Counted from the first letter of the stretch, positions 17,740 through 27,357 are shown. The stretch: 57,297 nt of DNA from Kocuria sp. (GCA_030454085.1 JAKDJD010000017.1:1-57297), one strand, 5' to 3'. The notes: generated from the sequence alone by a model not told the origin. Program-made: numbers and translations.

Positions 17740-19764
17740 TCACCAGGATCCGGCGACGTCGATCCCCCGGGCCTTCGCGGATTCGTACCATTCCGTCGTC
17801 CACGGCCGTGCCCTCCACAACGCCATGGACCCGGCATGGTGGAGCATCAATCGGTACAGACTGAACCAGTCGATGACATCAATCTCGATCACGAGCCCGG
17901 ATTCCGGCGTTCCGTCGTCGTCGGCCGAACCAGGAACGGCCACGTGGCCGATGATCTCTCCCCCCAAAGCATCCGCCAGTGGCTCGGCATCAGCAGAGAC
18001 CCACACCAGGGTCCGGGCGGGCTCAGAGGGGGACTCCCCTAGGGCCGGGATGACGTCGCCCTCAGTGGTCTCGACCTCCCGAAGGCCATGAATTGCCTCA
18101 ATGCGATAGGTCCTGACCTCTGCGTGAGCCGTGCTCTCCGCCTCGAGGTACCAGGTATTTCCCCGTGAATAGACGTCGTGTGGCCTCACCCGCCGTTCGC
18201 TGGCCGATGTCTGGCCGCGCGACCTGTAGTCGATCTCGACCGTACGTCCACCATCGGCGGCGGCTCGCAGGGCATCCACAGTTTTCGCCATCTGTGGTTC
18301 CAAGCGAACCGACAGTTGGTCGGAGGACACGCCCGCGCCGTTCGCGCCACTGACGAGTTTTCGGGAGATCTCTTCGACGGTGCGCGCGTGGTCCGGGGAA
18401 ACCTGGCCCAGCAACTGGATCGCCAGCAAAAGGCGGATCGTCTGGTCGGGCGCCAAATTCAGCGCACGCCCGAGCTCCTCGGGAAGCTCGACGAAGACTT
18501 CGTCGTCGTACGCCGAAACCCGGAGATACGCTCCACCGAGAATCTCGTCGCTCGCGTTGGCGATGGCATCGAGATCCTGTCTGACCTGGGCCGTAGCGAC
18601 ATGAAGGTGCCGGGCGATTTCTCGGATTCCGCACCCCGGATTGCTTCCCACGTAGGACGCCAGATCCACGAGTCGCACGAACCGACGGTCATTGGCCTCT
18701 CTCTGCCTGCCTCGCTTGGGCTCGATGATCTCGGTGTCCCGGTCAGTGACGGCAACGGAGACGCGATCCTGGAGATCGATCGCCCTCTGTATGGTGCGAT
18801 CTACCTCGCGCCGAACGGAGTCCTCATCGAACTCCTGTCCCTCGGGTACCCGGAACTCGACTCCGGATCCCAACTCGGCCAGGCAACGCACGAATTCGAG
18901 GACATCCGGAACATCGGCGACCGCCTCAACGACTCGCGTCACGGAATCGAACTCCGGGAACTGATCCTGGAGCCGCATTCCCGTACCCGATTCCGACCAG
19001 TCCAAGACCACGGGGGCTGCACCGGCCGGGCAACGGAGGACGACCACCGGCGCCGGCGATTCCGAAATGCCTTCCAACACGGACTTCATCGAAAAGTCCT
19101 CGGGTGCTCCAGGAAGGCTCGATTCGCGCACCGAGATGGACGTCATCCTCGACAACCGAAAGTTACGCGGAGCCTGCCGCTCGGCGTCCCACCCACTGAC
19201 ATACCAATGATCGAATCGTTGACCAACGCCCCATGGGCGGATGCGGCGTCGGGACGTGTCCAGGGAATTGGCGGACCTGTAGGAGAAGGAAACCTCGGAG
19301 CCGTAGGCCAGCGCCCCGAGAATCGTTTCCAGATGTCCCCCGCCTCCGCTGAGGCGCGGCGTCACGTGCTTCAGGCCAACGGCGCCGTCCGTGTCGTGTT
19401 CGCCGTAGCCGAGCCGTCGGACGGCGCGCTCGGCGTCGTGCGCATAATTCGGATCGGACCACAGGCGCGCCGCAATTCCGAGCGTCAGTCTCTCCGCCGG
19501 GGTGAATTCCTCGCGACCGAGCCACAGATTCTCCCGATCGATCCGATAAAGGGTTTCCCCATAATCCTGGATGGCCGCAATCTTCATGCCCAGATTGCGC
19601 AGGGCCGCCTTGTCTCGCTCGAAGGTTCGCTCGAAGGCCGAGTCCGAACCGATGCTCCGGTACGCATCGATGCTTTCCCGGATTCTCTGCCTCGGAACGG
19701 GCCGCTCGTGGGAGAGCATGAATCCGTACAGCGCGAACAACCGCTCTGGAACCTTGACGGGCAC
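17740..19764 (-). CDS. pafBC: PafBC, fused WYL-domain activator of the DNA-damage response
   Basis: A 674-residue protein made of two similar halves, each with an N-terminal winged helix and a WYL domain: half one has a HTH at about 1-60 and a WYL region with SFSYRSANSLDTSRRRIRP near 157; half two has a HTH at about 350-420 and a WYL region with VEIDYRSRGQTSASERRVRP near 500. In most actinobacteria these are separate pafB and pafC; natural fusions occur in Arthrobacter-type organisms. PafBC drives LexA/RecA-independent DNA-damage transcription by promoting RNA polymerase at promoters with a dedicated -26 motif. It lies in the Pup region, as usual, upstream of the Tat genes. Confidence 0.94.
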   Translation of the reverse strand: MPVKVPERLFALYGFMLSHERPVPRQRIRESIDAYRSIGSDSAFERTFERDKAALRNLGMKIAAIQDYGETLYRIDRENLWLGREEFTPAERLTLGIAARLWSDPNYAHDAERAVRRLGYGEHDTDGAVGLKHVTPRLSGGGGHLETILGALAYGSEVSFSYRSANSLDTSRRRIRPWGVGQRFDHWYVSGWDAERQAPRNFRLSRMTSISVRESSLPGAPEDFSMKSVLEGISESPAPVVVLRCPAGAAPVVLDWSESGTGMRLQDQFPEFDSVTRVVEAVADVPDVLEFVRCLAELGSGVEFRVPEGQEFDEDSVRREVDRTIQRAIDLQDRVSVAVTDRDTEIIEPKRGRQREANDRRFVRLVDLASYVGSNPGCGIREIARHLHVATAQVRQDLDAIANASDEILGGAYLRVSAYDDEVFVELPEELGRALNLAPDQTIRLLLAIQLLGQVSPDHARTVEEISRKLVSGANGAGVSSDQLSVRLEPQMAKTVDALRAAADGGRTVEIDYRSRGQTSASERRVRPHDVYSRGNTWYLEAESTAHAEVRTYRIEAIHGLREVETTEGDVIPALGESPSEPARTLVWVSADAEPLADALGGEIIGHVAVPGSADDDGTPESGLVIEIDVIDWFSLYRLMLHHAGSMALWRARPWTTEWYESAKARGIDVAGSW

Positions 19765-19802
19765 AGGATCGGCCTAACCTTCTGGGGCTGCTGAGTTCGA
19801 GT

Positions 19803-20204
19803 TCACGATGAGCGAGCCTCGACGAGATCGACCACGAATACCAGGGCCTGATCCGGGCCAATCACGTTCCCTGCACCGCGTTTGCCGTAGGCGAGCTCGG
19901 ACGGAATTTCCAATCGACGGCGCCCGCCGACCTTCATTCCGATCAGGCCTTCGTCCCAGCCCTGGATGACCTGGCCGACGCCGGCCCGGAACCCCAGCGG
20001 CTCTCCCCGGTTCCACGAGGCGTCGAATTCCTCGCCGCCGTCGAAAGTCACCCCGACGTAATGGCACGTGACCTGGTCTCCGCGCTCCAGCGCACGGCCC
20101 GATCCCTCGATCAGGTCGATCACGCGCAACGACTCGGGTGCAGGTCCTTCAGGAAAATCGATCTCGGGTTTGGTGCGGTCGAGATTGCGCTGTCCGAATG
20201 ACAT
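19803..20204 (-). CDS. FKBP-type peptidyl-prolyl isomerase (cytoplasmic)
   Basis: A 133-residue single-domain FKBP. The core is GDQVTCHYVGVTFDGGEEFD, then GFRAGVGQVIQGWDEGLIGM, then GGRRRLEIPSELAYGKRGAG, then ALVFVVDLVEA, which preserves the active-site tryptophan, tyrosine and isoleucine positions. No signal peptide is visible. It isomerises X-Pro bonds. It follows a second FKBP gene 33 bases away, and the pair lies between pafA and pafBC. Confidence 0.93.
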   Translation of the reverse strand: MSFGQRNLDRTKPEIDFPEGPAPESLRVIDLIEGSGRALERGDQVTCHYVGVTFDGGEEFDASWNRGEPLGFRAGVGQVIQGWDEGLIGMKVGGRRRLEIPSELAYGKRGAGNVIGPDQALVFVVDLVEARSS

Positions 20205-20237
20205 GGGGTTCCTTCCAGAAATGGGTCTGAATTTCTA

Positions 20238-21233
20238 CTACTGGGCGCCTTGTTGCGCGCCTTGTTGGGCATCGCCCTGTTGCATACCGGAGCCGCCCTG
20301 GGAATCCTCCGGCGGATCTGCCTTGGAGGTTCCCAGGATGTCGATCACGAAGACCAACGGACCGGCCGGCTGCTGGGACTCGGACCCGAGCTGTTCCTTG
20401 CTTCCGTAGGCCTTGTCGGTGGGAACTTCGAGGAGCACTCGGTCTCCGACCTTCTTGCCCTTGAGGCCTTCGCCCCACCCCTTGATGACCTGGTCCAGCG
20501 GGAAACCCGTGGGATCCTTGGTCCAATTCGAATCGAACTGCTTGCCGTCGGACCAGGTCACACCCGAGTACTTGACGTAGACTTTCTCGCCGTCCTTGAC
20601 CTCGTCTCCGCTGCCGTCGATGAGATTCTGAGCGTTGACACTTGTCGGCTCTTCCTGACCTTCGGGGATCGAGATCTCCGGGCCGCTGTCCTTCATCGTG
20701 ACCTTGGGGAGGCCGTCCTGGGGTGGGACCTCGGAACCTTCAGCGGACTTCTTGAGCTTCTTGGAGACGGTGTAAACCTCCACCGCGCTCGCATCCTTTT
20801 CGTCGGAACCACCCGAAGAACCCTCGGATGAGTTGTCCTCGGGCTTCTTGGCATACGCGAAGCTGGTTCCGACCTTGGTGTCCTTCAGGATGTCGTAGAC
20901 CTTGGGAAGCTTCTCCTTGAGCTGGTCATTGACGGTGATCGTGATCGGTGAGCCGGAATAGGTATCGCCCTGGCTCTTCTGGTCTGCACCGTTGAAGACG
21001 GCGGCGTCCACAAGCACCGTGTCACCTTCCTTGACGTCCTCGCCGTCGCCCTTCTCCAGGACCCGGCTGTCTTCGTCCTTGACGGACAGGGGCGTATCGA
21101 AGGACACCGAAGGAGCCTTGTCTTTGCCCTGATCCTTGAAGTCCACGGATTCGAGATCGTTGCTGCCTCCGCACCCTGCCAGCGCGAGGGTGAGAGCGAT
21201 AGCGGCGGCAGAAAGTTTGAGAGATTTGCGCAC
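20238..21233 (-). CDS. FKBP-type peptidyl-prolyl isomerase lipoprotein
   Basis: A 331-residue protein with a lipoprotein signal peptide (MRKSLKLSAAAIALTLALAG ending at LAGC, lipidated cysteine 21). Two FKBP-like repeats follow: a degenerate one (about 80-165, DTVLVDAAVFNGADQKSQGD) and a canonical C-terminal one (about 215-305, YVKYSGVTWSDGKQFDSNW and DQVIKGWGEGLKGKKVGDRV). The tail is Gln/Gly-rich (QQGDAQQGAQQ). It would act on the outer face of the membrane. The genes upstream are pafA/pup; the gene downstream is the cytoplasmic FKBP. Confidence 0.92.
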   Translation of the reverse strand: MRKSLKLSAAAIALTLALAGCGGSNDLESVDFKDQGKDKAPSVSFDTPLSVKDEDSRVLEKGDGEDVKEGDTVLVDAAVFNGADQKSQGDTYSGSPITITVNDQLKEKLPKVYDILKDTKVGTSFAYAKKPEDNSSEGSSGGSDEKDASAVEVYTVSKKLKKSAEGSEVPPQDGLPKVTMKDSGPEISIPEGQEEPTSVNAQNLIDGSGDEVKDGEKVYVKYSGVTWSDGKQFDSNWTKDPTGFPLDQVIKGWGEGLKGKKVGDRVLLEVPTDKAYGSKEQLGSESQQPAGPLVFVIDILGTSKADPPEDSQGGSGMQQGDAQQGAQQGAQ

Positions 21234-21336
21234 TGTTGATTTCCTCGTCGTCGTGAGTGAGCGGTGAGAGCTCTTGAGTGACGTGCCACCGCCCTGAATG
21301 ACTGTATTACACCTGAGCCACAGCCGAAGAGGCCGG

Positions 21337-22770
21337 TCAGATCAACGGCGGCATGGCCCGTTGATCCCGGCGCGTCGCGTCCTGCATTGCACGGATCGAT
21401 TTTCCCACCTCGGCGTCCTGCGTGGCGAAGGGATCCTGGCACGAGTGGGACAGCGCAATCTGCTGATTGATCTTGAAATGCACCCAATCGACCGTGTAAT
21501 CCAGGCCCGCGGCACGGGCCGCTGCGATGAACCGCCCGCGCAGAGCGGCCCTGGTCTCCGGAGGAACGGTTTCCGACCTGGTCACGGACTCCTCATCGAC
21601 CCAGCGACGAGCCAACCCCTTGGCCTGCAACAGGTAGAACACTCCTCGGCTCTGCTTGATGTCGTGGTAGGCGAGATCCACTTGTGCGATGCGTGGATGG
21701 GAATAATCGGCGCCGAGCTTCCCTGCGGTCCGGTCCAGCAGCTTTTTCTTGATGGCCCAGTCGATTTCGGTGTCAATCGCCGAGGTGTCCTGCGTTTCGA
21801 TCGCGTCCAAGGTGCGCCCCCAGAGGTCCAGGACGTATTCGGTCTCCGGGCGAGACGCCCCTTGCCGATCCGTATAGGAAACCGCCGCGTCGAGATACAG
21901 CCTCTGCAGGTCAAGGCCGGACATCATCCGGCCATCCTTCAACTCGACAGTGGTCCGCCCGGTCAGGTCGTGGGACAGGGTTCGGAGGGCCTGGCCGGTG
22001 TTCGCCAGCTCGAGATCGTCCAGACCCTGTCGGTCCTCAATCATTCTGAGGATGAGGTCGGTCATCCCGGCTCGGGCCAAGGTGGTGGTCTCCGACATGT
22101 TCGAGTCCCCCACGATCACGTGAAGGCGCCGATACTGCGCAGCATCGGCATGCGGTTCGTCCCGGGTGTTGATGAGCGGACGTGATCGCGTGGTAGCAGA
22201 AGAAGCCGCCTCCCACACATAATCCGCTCTCTGGGAGAAAGAGTATGAGGGATCGCCGTTTTCCGACGAGCCGTTGATCTGGGGAGGACCCGACGGATGG
22301 ACACGGCCCGCACCGACGACGAGCTGTCGGCTCACCAGGAACGGGATCAGGAACCGGACGAGTCTGGAGAATTCGGCTTTGCGTGACAGCAAATAGTTCT
22401 CGTGGGATCCGAAAGAGTTGCCGGCCGAATCCGCGTTGTTCTTGAACAGATAGAGCTTGCCCTCCATCCCCTGCCGGTTGAGGGCTTCCTCGGCCTGGTC
22501 GGCGAGCTTTTCGAAAAGCCTCTCCCCGGCCTTGTCCTGGCGGACGAGATCGGTCAGGTCCGCACACTCGGCGGTCGCATATTCCGGGTGGGACCCGACA
22601 TCGAGATAGAGACGCGAGCCGTTTTCCAGGAACACGTTGGAGGACCGACCCCACTCGACCACCGGCCGAAACAGCTTGCGCGCAGCCTCCTCTGGGCCGA
22701 GCTGCCCCATTCCGGCCATTGAGTACCGGATACCGAATTCGGTTTCGATACCGAAGATTCGCTGATCCAT
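21337..22770 (-). CDS. pafA: Pup-protein ligase PafA
   Basis: A 477-residue enzyme of the glutamine-synthetase-like carboxylate-amine ligase fold. The N terminus MDQRIFGIETEFGIRYS and the motifs LDVGSHPEYATAEC, LYLFKNNADSAGNSFGSHEN and RPLINTRDEPHADA are those of PafA. It uses ATP to phosphorylate the C-terminal glutamate of Pup and ligates it to substrate lysines. Length is normal. It begins five bases after pup ends. In mycobacteria prcB and prcA stand between pup and pafA; here nothing does. Confidence 0.96.
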   Translation of the reverse strand: MDQRIFGIETEFGIRYSMAGMGQLGPEEAARKLFRPVVEWGRSSNVFLENGSRLYLDVGSHPEYATAECADLTDLVRQDKAGERLFEKLADQAEEALNRQGMEGKLYLFKNNADSAGNSFGSHENYLLSRKAEFSRLVRFLIPFLVSRQLVVGAGRVHPSGPPQINGSSENGDPSYSFSQRADYVWEAASSATTRSRPLINTRDEPHADAAQYRRLHVIVGDSNMSETTTLARAGMTDLILRMIEDRQGLDDLELANTGQALRTLSHDLTGRTTVELKDGRMMSGLDLQRLYLDAAVSYTDRQGASRPETEYVLDLWGRTLDAIETQDTSAIDTEIDWAIKKKLLDRTAGKLGADYSHPRIAQVDLAYHDIKQSRGVFYLLQAKGLARRWVDEESVTRSETVPPETRAALRGRFIAAARAAGLDYTVDWVHFKINQQIALSHSCQDPFATQDAEVGKSIRAMQDATRRDQRAMPPLI

Positions 22771-22775
22771 GGGGC

Positions 22776-22976
22776 CTACTGGCCGCCCTTCTGGACGAAA
22801 CCGCGCACGTAGTCCTCGGCGTTCTCCTCCAGGACGCTGTCGATTTCGTCGAGGATGTCGTCAGTGTCGTCGACGAGACCCTGATCGACCGGCTGCTGGG
22901 CGCTGATCAGTTCCTGATCTTCCTCAGCTGCCTGGTTCTGCTGACGATCCTGCGAGGAGTCACGAAATTGTGCCAT
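22776..22976 (-). CDS. pup: Prokaryotic ubiquitin-like protein Pup
   Basis: A 66-residue, highly acidic, disordered protein ending [10 protein letters not shown]. The C-terminal GGQ means Dop must first deamidate it to GGE. The central helix-forming stretch ([19 protein letters not shown]) is the part that binds the Mpa coiled coil. It is between dop and pafA in one operon. Confidence 0.97.
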   Translation of the reverse strand: MAQFRDSSQDRQQNQAAEEDQELISAQQPVDQGLVDDTDDILDEIDSVLEENAEDYVRGFVQKGGQ

Positions 22977-22994
22977 GTCAATGGTCCTTTCTCA

Positions 22995-24581
22995 TCAGGG
23001 AATTCTTCGGAGACCGATGCGGCTCAGCGCCTGGTGCGCGGTGTTGCTCGATTCGAGCACCTGCCGAACCTGCTCGCTGGTGCAGTTCGTCGGCTCGTCC
23101 ATGAGCCACCGGTGCGTTCGGTCCGTGCTCGGATCTGTGACGGACAGGACCTCCCAGCCGGCCGAAACGACCTGCTGAGGCCAGCGGCCGATCAGTCTTC
23201 CTCTCAGATACGCGCGGGTGTTTTCCGGCGGTGCCGACACGGCGTCGTCGATCCGCTCAGGGTCGATCAGCGTTCTGATCCGTCCGAGGGATTCCAGCTT
23301 GGTGTAAAGGCTCTTCTCCGGACGCAGATCCGAATACTGGAGGTCGAGCGCCTGGATCTTCGGATGGTCGACGCCGATGCCGCGCGCCTCGTACTGGCGA
23401 ATCAGAGAATATTTCGCGACCCAGTCCAGACGGTCGGCGAGGGACAGAGGGTCCTTTTCTAATCCTTCGAGGACCTCGAACCAGATTCCGAAGGTCTTTC
23501 GGCTCGACTCCGAGTCCCATCCTTCGCGATCGGCGAGGTCCTGAGCGGCTTCCGCGTAGGCACGCTGCATCTGGACCGCCGTCATGCGACGTCCGTCCTG
23601 CAGCTCGAGCGTCGCCCGGAGATCGGGATCGTGACTCACGATACGCATTGCTTCAACCGGCCGGGCGAGCCGGAGGTCAGGCGCGCAACCGTGTTCGATG
23701 AGTGTGAGCACCGCGGCCGCACTTGCGAGCTTCAGAAGGACAGACGTGTGCGCGAGGTTGGAATCCCCCGTGATGACGTGCAGACGGCGGTACTTGTCGG
23801 AATCCGCGTGCGGCTCATCGCGGGTATTCACGATGGGACGGCGAATCGTTGTCTCGAGACCGATCTCCCGTTCGAAGAAATCCGCGCGCTGGCTGATTTG
23901 GAATCCGGGCCGCACGCCATCCGCACCGATACCGGCACGGCCAGCACCAGCGATGACCTGACGTGTCGCCAGGTACGGGATGAAATCCTTGGCAAGGGTC
24001 TGGAAATCCTGGCTGCGCGGGACGAGATAGTTCTCGTGGGCACCGTAGGAGACGGATTTGTTGTCCGTGTTGTTCTTGTACAGGTTGATCGGCTCCGGCC
24101 AGGTCGAACCGTACCGGTCCGTCACCGACGCCGCAGCGGCGGCCGCGATACGGTCTCCCGCGAGATCCCAGGCTGTCGCTGCCCAAGGGTCGGTGGTCTC
24201 CGGAGCCGAATACTCCGGGTGGGCATGGTCGACATACAACCGGGCACCATTGGGGAGAACACGGTTCATGACCGCCCTGTCCCAGAACGCAGGGCTGAGC
24301 ATGTCCGGGGACTCCTCATAGAGCTCCCGCGCGACGTCCTCGCTGGTCAGCACGTGTCCCTGGTGGGTGAGCTGGCTCGGATGGGCTTCTGCGGCACCCA
24401 TGCTGTAGCCTCGGGCGTCCTCCAGCGGGCTCTCCGATTCGTAGTCCCACCCGGCTTCCGTCGCGGCATGCTCATAGCTATCGACCACGAGAGTCGAGAG
24501 AACTGTCTCATGAGCCGATGGCTTGGACGGGCACACGACCCCGTATTCGGTTTCGGTGCCCATGATGCGCTCGAATATCAC
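22995..24581 (-). CDS. dop: Depupylase / Pup deamidase Dop
   Basis: A 528-residue enzyme homologous to PafA. It has MGTETEYGVV near residue 7, DHAHPEYSAPETTDPWAATA (with the Dop-loop region) and NLYKNNTDNKSVSYGAHENY. It deamidates Pup C-terminal glutamine and cleaves Pup from substrates. The start MIFERIMGTETEYG overlaps the mpa/arc stop by four bases (24578-24581); M at 24563 is an alternative. Confidence 0.95.
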   Translation of the reverse strand: MIFERIMGTETEYGVVCPSKPSAHETVLSTLVVDSYEHAATEAGWDYESESPLEDARGYSMGAAEAHPSQLTHQGHVLTSEDVARELYEESPDMLSPAFWDRAVMNRVLPNGARLYVDHAHPEYSAPETTDPWAATAWDLAGDRIAAAAAASVTDRYGSTWPEPINLYKNNTDNKSVSYGAHENYLVPRSQDFQTLAKDFIPYLATRQVIAGAGRAGIGADGVRPGFQISQRADFFEREIGLETTIRRPIVNTRDEPHADSDKYRRLHVITGDSNLAHTSVLLKLASAAAVLTLIEHGCAPDLRLARPVEAMRIVSHDPDLRATLELQDGRRMTAVQMQRAYAEAAQDLADREGWDSESSRKTFGIWFEVLEGLEKDPLSLADRLDWVAKYSLIRQYEARGIGVDHPKIQALDLQYSDLRPEKSLYTKLESLGRIRTLIDPERIDDAVSAPPENTRAYLRGRLIGRWPQQVVSAGWEVLSVTDPSTDRTHRWLMDEPTNCTSEQVRQVLESSNTAHQALSRIGLRRIP

Positions 24582-26287
24582 GATGCCGCCCTCTCGTCCT
24601 CACGGGCGCGCGTACCGCTCTCCGGCGGTTCGATGCCTGTCAGCGGAACCGAATATCCGATGTAGTTCAGCCAGTCCTCGATGTCTCCACGGGACGCGGA
24701 GTCACGCTGCTGCTCGAATTCGTCGCGCGCACTCGTCCTCAGATGATCGAGGGTCAGACCCTGGCGCCCGTGGTCCAGGTAGTCCTTGATCGCGAGTTTC
24801 TTGGCACGATCCACGATGTTCCGGATCAACGCCCCGGACAGGAAATCCGACCAGTAGGTGGTGATACGGCGCCCGTCGGCAAGCACGGCATCCAGGTAGC
24901 GCCGGTCCTCGTCCTTCGAGAAGATCTCGGCCACGAGTTCGCGAATCAGGCGGGAAACCGTCGCGTCCCTGTCGCCCGCGTGGCGGGACAGCTCGTGTTC
25001 CTCCAGCGGAAGTCCAGGATGAACGTAGAGCCCGAAAATTTCGGCCGTGCCCTTGTAGTCCGGGCGGTCCACGCGAACCTTGACGTCCAGGCGCCCGGGA
25101 CGCAAGACGGCGGGGTCGATCATGTCCTCACGGTTCGTCGCGCCGATCACGATCACGTTGTCCAGTGACTCGACACCGTCGATCTCGGCCAGGAGCTGGG
25201 GAACGATGGTCGTCTCCACGTCCGAGGACTTCCCCGCACCCCGCGTGCGGAACAGGGATTCCATCTCGTCGAAGAAGATGACCACCGGATTACCCGCCGT
25301 GGCCTTGTCCCTGGCTCGGGAGAAGATGGCGCGAATCTGTCGCTCGGTTTCGCCCACGAACTTGTCCAGCAGTTCAGGGCCCTTGATGTTCAAGAAGTAT
25401 CCACGGAGCGTCCCGTCAGGCTTCTGCCCGGTCATGCGATCTGCGAGGGCCTTGGCCACGGCTTTGGCGATCAGGGTCTTCCCGTTTCCTGGCGGCCCGT
25501 ACAGCAGAATGCCCTTGGGCGGCTTGAGATCATAATCGCGGTAGAGGTCCGGATGAAGGAACGGCAATTCGACGGCGTCACGTATCTGCTCGATCTGGGA
25601 CGAGAGACCGCCGATATTCTCATAGGAGACGTCCGGAGTTTCCTCCAGCACGAGCTCCTCGGCGTCCGTCTTGGGAACCATGCTCAGGGCCACCCCGCTG
25701 GAGGGGTCGTAGGCGACGGCGTCACCCACTCTGATCTCCTCGTGTGCCAGCTGGCCGGAGCGAAGAACGACAACCTGCGTATTCGACCCGGTCCCCAGGA
25801 CAAGCCGTTCGCGTCCCAGGAGTTCGCGGACGGTAGCGATGTCGCCGGTCTGCTGAAAACCCACACAAGCGCAGGCACCCACGGTTTCGGTCAACAGCAC
25901 GGTCATGCCCACCTGGACGTCCTCGATGTCCAGAACCGGGCTCACCGGCACCCGAACGCGACGTCCGCCCATCACGACGTCGAGGCTCTCCTGCGTGGCA
26001 ATCAGCGGAGGAGCATCTTCCGAGATCGACGCCGCGGAGAGGTTTCTGCGGTTGACGCCCACCACCTTGGCCTGGTTCATGGGCGCCTCGAGATCCTGGG
26101 CGATGACCTGCTTGAGGCGTTGGATGTCTCCCCTGGCGTTTTCCAGCGCGTGAACGAGCTTCTCGTTGCGTTCCGTGGTGTCCTTGAGGCGGCGGTTCAG
26201 CTCGGTGCGCTGATCGCGCAACGTGTTCACCTGTCGCTGGGTCATCTCGACATCTCGTTGGTTCACTGTGGGGTCAGACTCGGCCAT
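24578..26287 (-). CDS. arc: Mpa/ARC AAA ATPase of the Pup pathway, without the proteasome-docking tail
   Basis: A 569-residue AAA protein. A coiled coil spans about 10-62 (binds Pup), tandem OB folds about 95-210, Walker A GPPGNGKT at 264-271 and Walker B VVIFFDE at 335-341, and AAA sensors follow in NVIVIGATNREDMIDPAVLRPGR. It hexamerises, captures pupylated proteins and unfolds them. Proteasome-coupled homologues end in a GQYL-type tail that inserts into 20S pockets; this one ends TRAREDERAAS. It resembles the ARC of corynebacteria, which lack the 20S proteasome and use ARC as an unfoldase. It precedes dop with a 4-base overlap. Confidence 0.95.
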   Translation of the reverse strand: MAESDPTVNQRDVEMTQRQVNTLRDQRTELNRRLKDTTERNEKLVHALENARGDIQRLKQVIAQDLEAPMNQAKVVGVNRRNLSAASISEDAPPLIATQESLDVVMGGRRVRVPVSPVLDIEDVQVGMTVLLTETVGACACVGFQQTGDIATVRELLGRERLVLGTGSNTQVVVLRSGQLAHEEIRVGDAVAYDPSSGVALSMVPKTDAEELVLEETPDVSYENIGGLSSQIEQIRDAVELPFLHPDLYRDYDLKPPKGILLYGPPGNGKTLIAKAVAKALADRMTGQKPDGTLRGYFLNIKGPELLDKFVGETERQIRAIFSRARDKATAGNPVVIFFDEMESLFRTRGAGKSSDVETTIVPQLLAEIDGVESLDNVIVIGATNREDMIDPAVLRPGRLDVKVRVDRPDYKGTAEIFGLYVHPGLPLEEHELSRHAGDRDATVSRLIRELVAEIFSKDEDRRYLDAVLADGRRITTYWSDFLSGALIRNIVDRAKKLAIKDYLDHGRQGLTLDHLRTSARDEFEQQRDSASRGDIEDWLNYIGYSVPLTGIEPPESGTRAREDERAAS

Positions 26288-26313
26288 GCATCAAGCATGG
26301 CACTGAGGGCAGG

Positions 26314-27357
26314 CTAGTCTCCACTCGGGTCCGCATCGTGGCCTTGGTCCGCGGCGCGATCGGCAAGCTTGCGAGCGTCCCGCGCAGCCCGCCGCAATTT
26401 TCGATCGGAAACATTTCTCTCACCCAATGCCATGGGAGTCCACGCGTTCATGTCTTCGTCGGTGAATTCCGTCTTGGAGGCACGTCGTTTCGGAGCAAGC
26501 CGCTCCGAACCATCGGCAAGTCTCCTTGCGGAGATGAGGAAGCCGGTGTGCGCAACCATCCGGTGATCAGGACGAACCGCGAGACCTTCGACGTGCCACC
26601 CACGGACCATGGTCTCGAAGGACTCCGGTTCGGTGAACCGTCCGTCCGCCCGCAATGCCTCTGCCACCCGGGACAACTGCGTCACGGTGGCGACGTAGCA
26701 GATGACCACGCCGCCGGGAACGAGCGCCGTGGCCACCGCCGAGACGCATTCCCATGGGGCCAACATATCCAGGACCGCACGGTCGACCGTGCCGGGTGCC
26801 TCGTATTCCCCCAGTTGCTCGGCGAGGTCGCCCAGAGTGAGGCTCCAGGCAGGGTGGGGCCCTCCGAACATGGTCTCCACGTTTCCCTGGGCGATATCCG
26901 CGAATTCTTCGCGACGTTCGAAGGAACGCAGGTGCCCGGTGTCGCCGATGGCGCGGAGCAACGAAATGCTGAGCGCCCCGGATCCGACCCCGGCTTCGAT
27001 GACGCGGGCCCCAGGAAAAATGTCGGCCATGGTGATGATCTGGCCCGCATCCTTCGGGTACACCACGGCGGCGCCTCGAGGCATCGAGAGAACGAAGTCT
27101 TTCAGCAGAGGCCTCAGCGCCTGGTACTGGACGCCGACCGAATTGGTGATCACGGTGCCTTCGGGTTGACCGATGAGGTCATCGTGCACCAGGACACCGC
27201 GGTGGGTGTGGAATTCTCCACCCTCTTCCAGCGTGATCGTATTCATTCGACGGCGCTCATCCGTCAGCTGGACACGGTCTCCCGGCCGGAAAGGACCGCG
27301 CCGATTATGGGCGCCGGTCGCCGCTTCGTCGTGGGATGCCGAGGTGTCTGAGGCCAT
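26314..27357 (-). CDS. trmI: tRNA (adenine-N1-)-methyltransferase TrmI
   Basis: A 347-residue SAM-dependent enzyme that makes m1A58 in the tRNA T loop. It has an N-terminal beta domain (about 20-90) and a Rossmann domain with the SAM motif VIEAGVGSGALSISLLRAIG (about 140). Motif region YPKDAGQIITMADIFPGARV is typical of actinobacterial TrmI (mycobacterial Rv2118c type), and the gene commonly neighbours mpa. The C-terminal ~75 residues are basic and low-complexity. Start is ATG 27357 with AGGAGA upstream. Confidence 0.94.
   Translation of the reverse strand: MASDTSASHDEAATGAHNRRGPFRPGDRVQLTDERRRMNTITLEEGGEFHTHRGVLVHDDLIGQPEGTVITNSVGVQYQALRPLLKDFVLSMPRGAAVVYPKDAGQIITMADIFPGARVIEAGVGSGALSISLLRAIGDTGHLRSFERREEFADIAQGNVETMFGGPHPAWSLTLGDLAEQLGEYEAPGTVDRAVLDMLAPWECVSAVATALVPGGVVICYVATVTQLSRVAEALRADGRFTEPESFETMVRGWHVEGLAVRPDHRMVAHTGFLISARRLADGSERLAPKRRASKTEFTDEDMNAWTPMALGERNVSDRKLRRAARDARKLADRAADQGHDADPSGD

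Noticed and set aside
18178..19794. 538-residue frame antisense to pafBC
   Set aside because: Shadow of a well-supported regulator; composition not protein-like.
22770..22776. Possible missed prcB/prcA between pup and pafA
   Set aside because: Only five bases separate the genes; no room for proteasome subunits.
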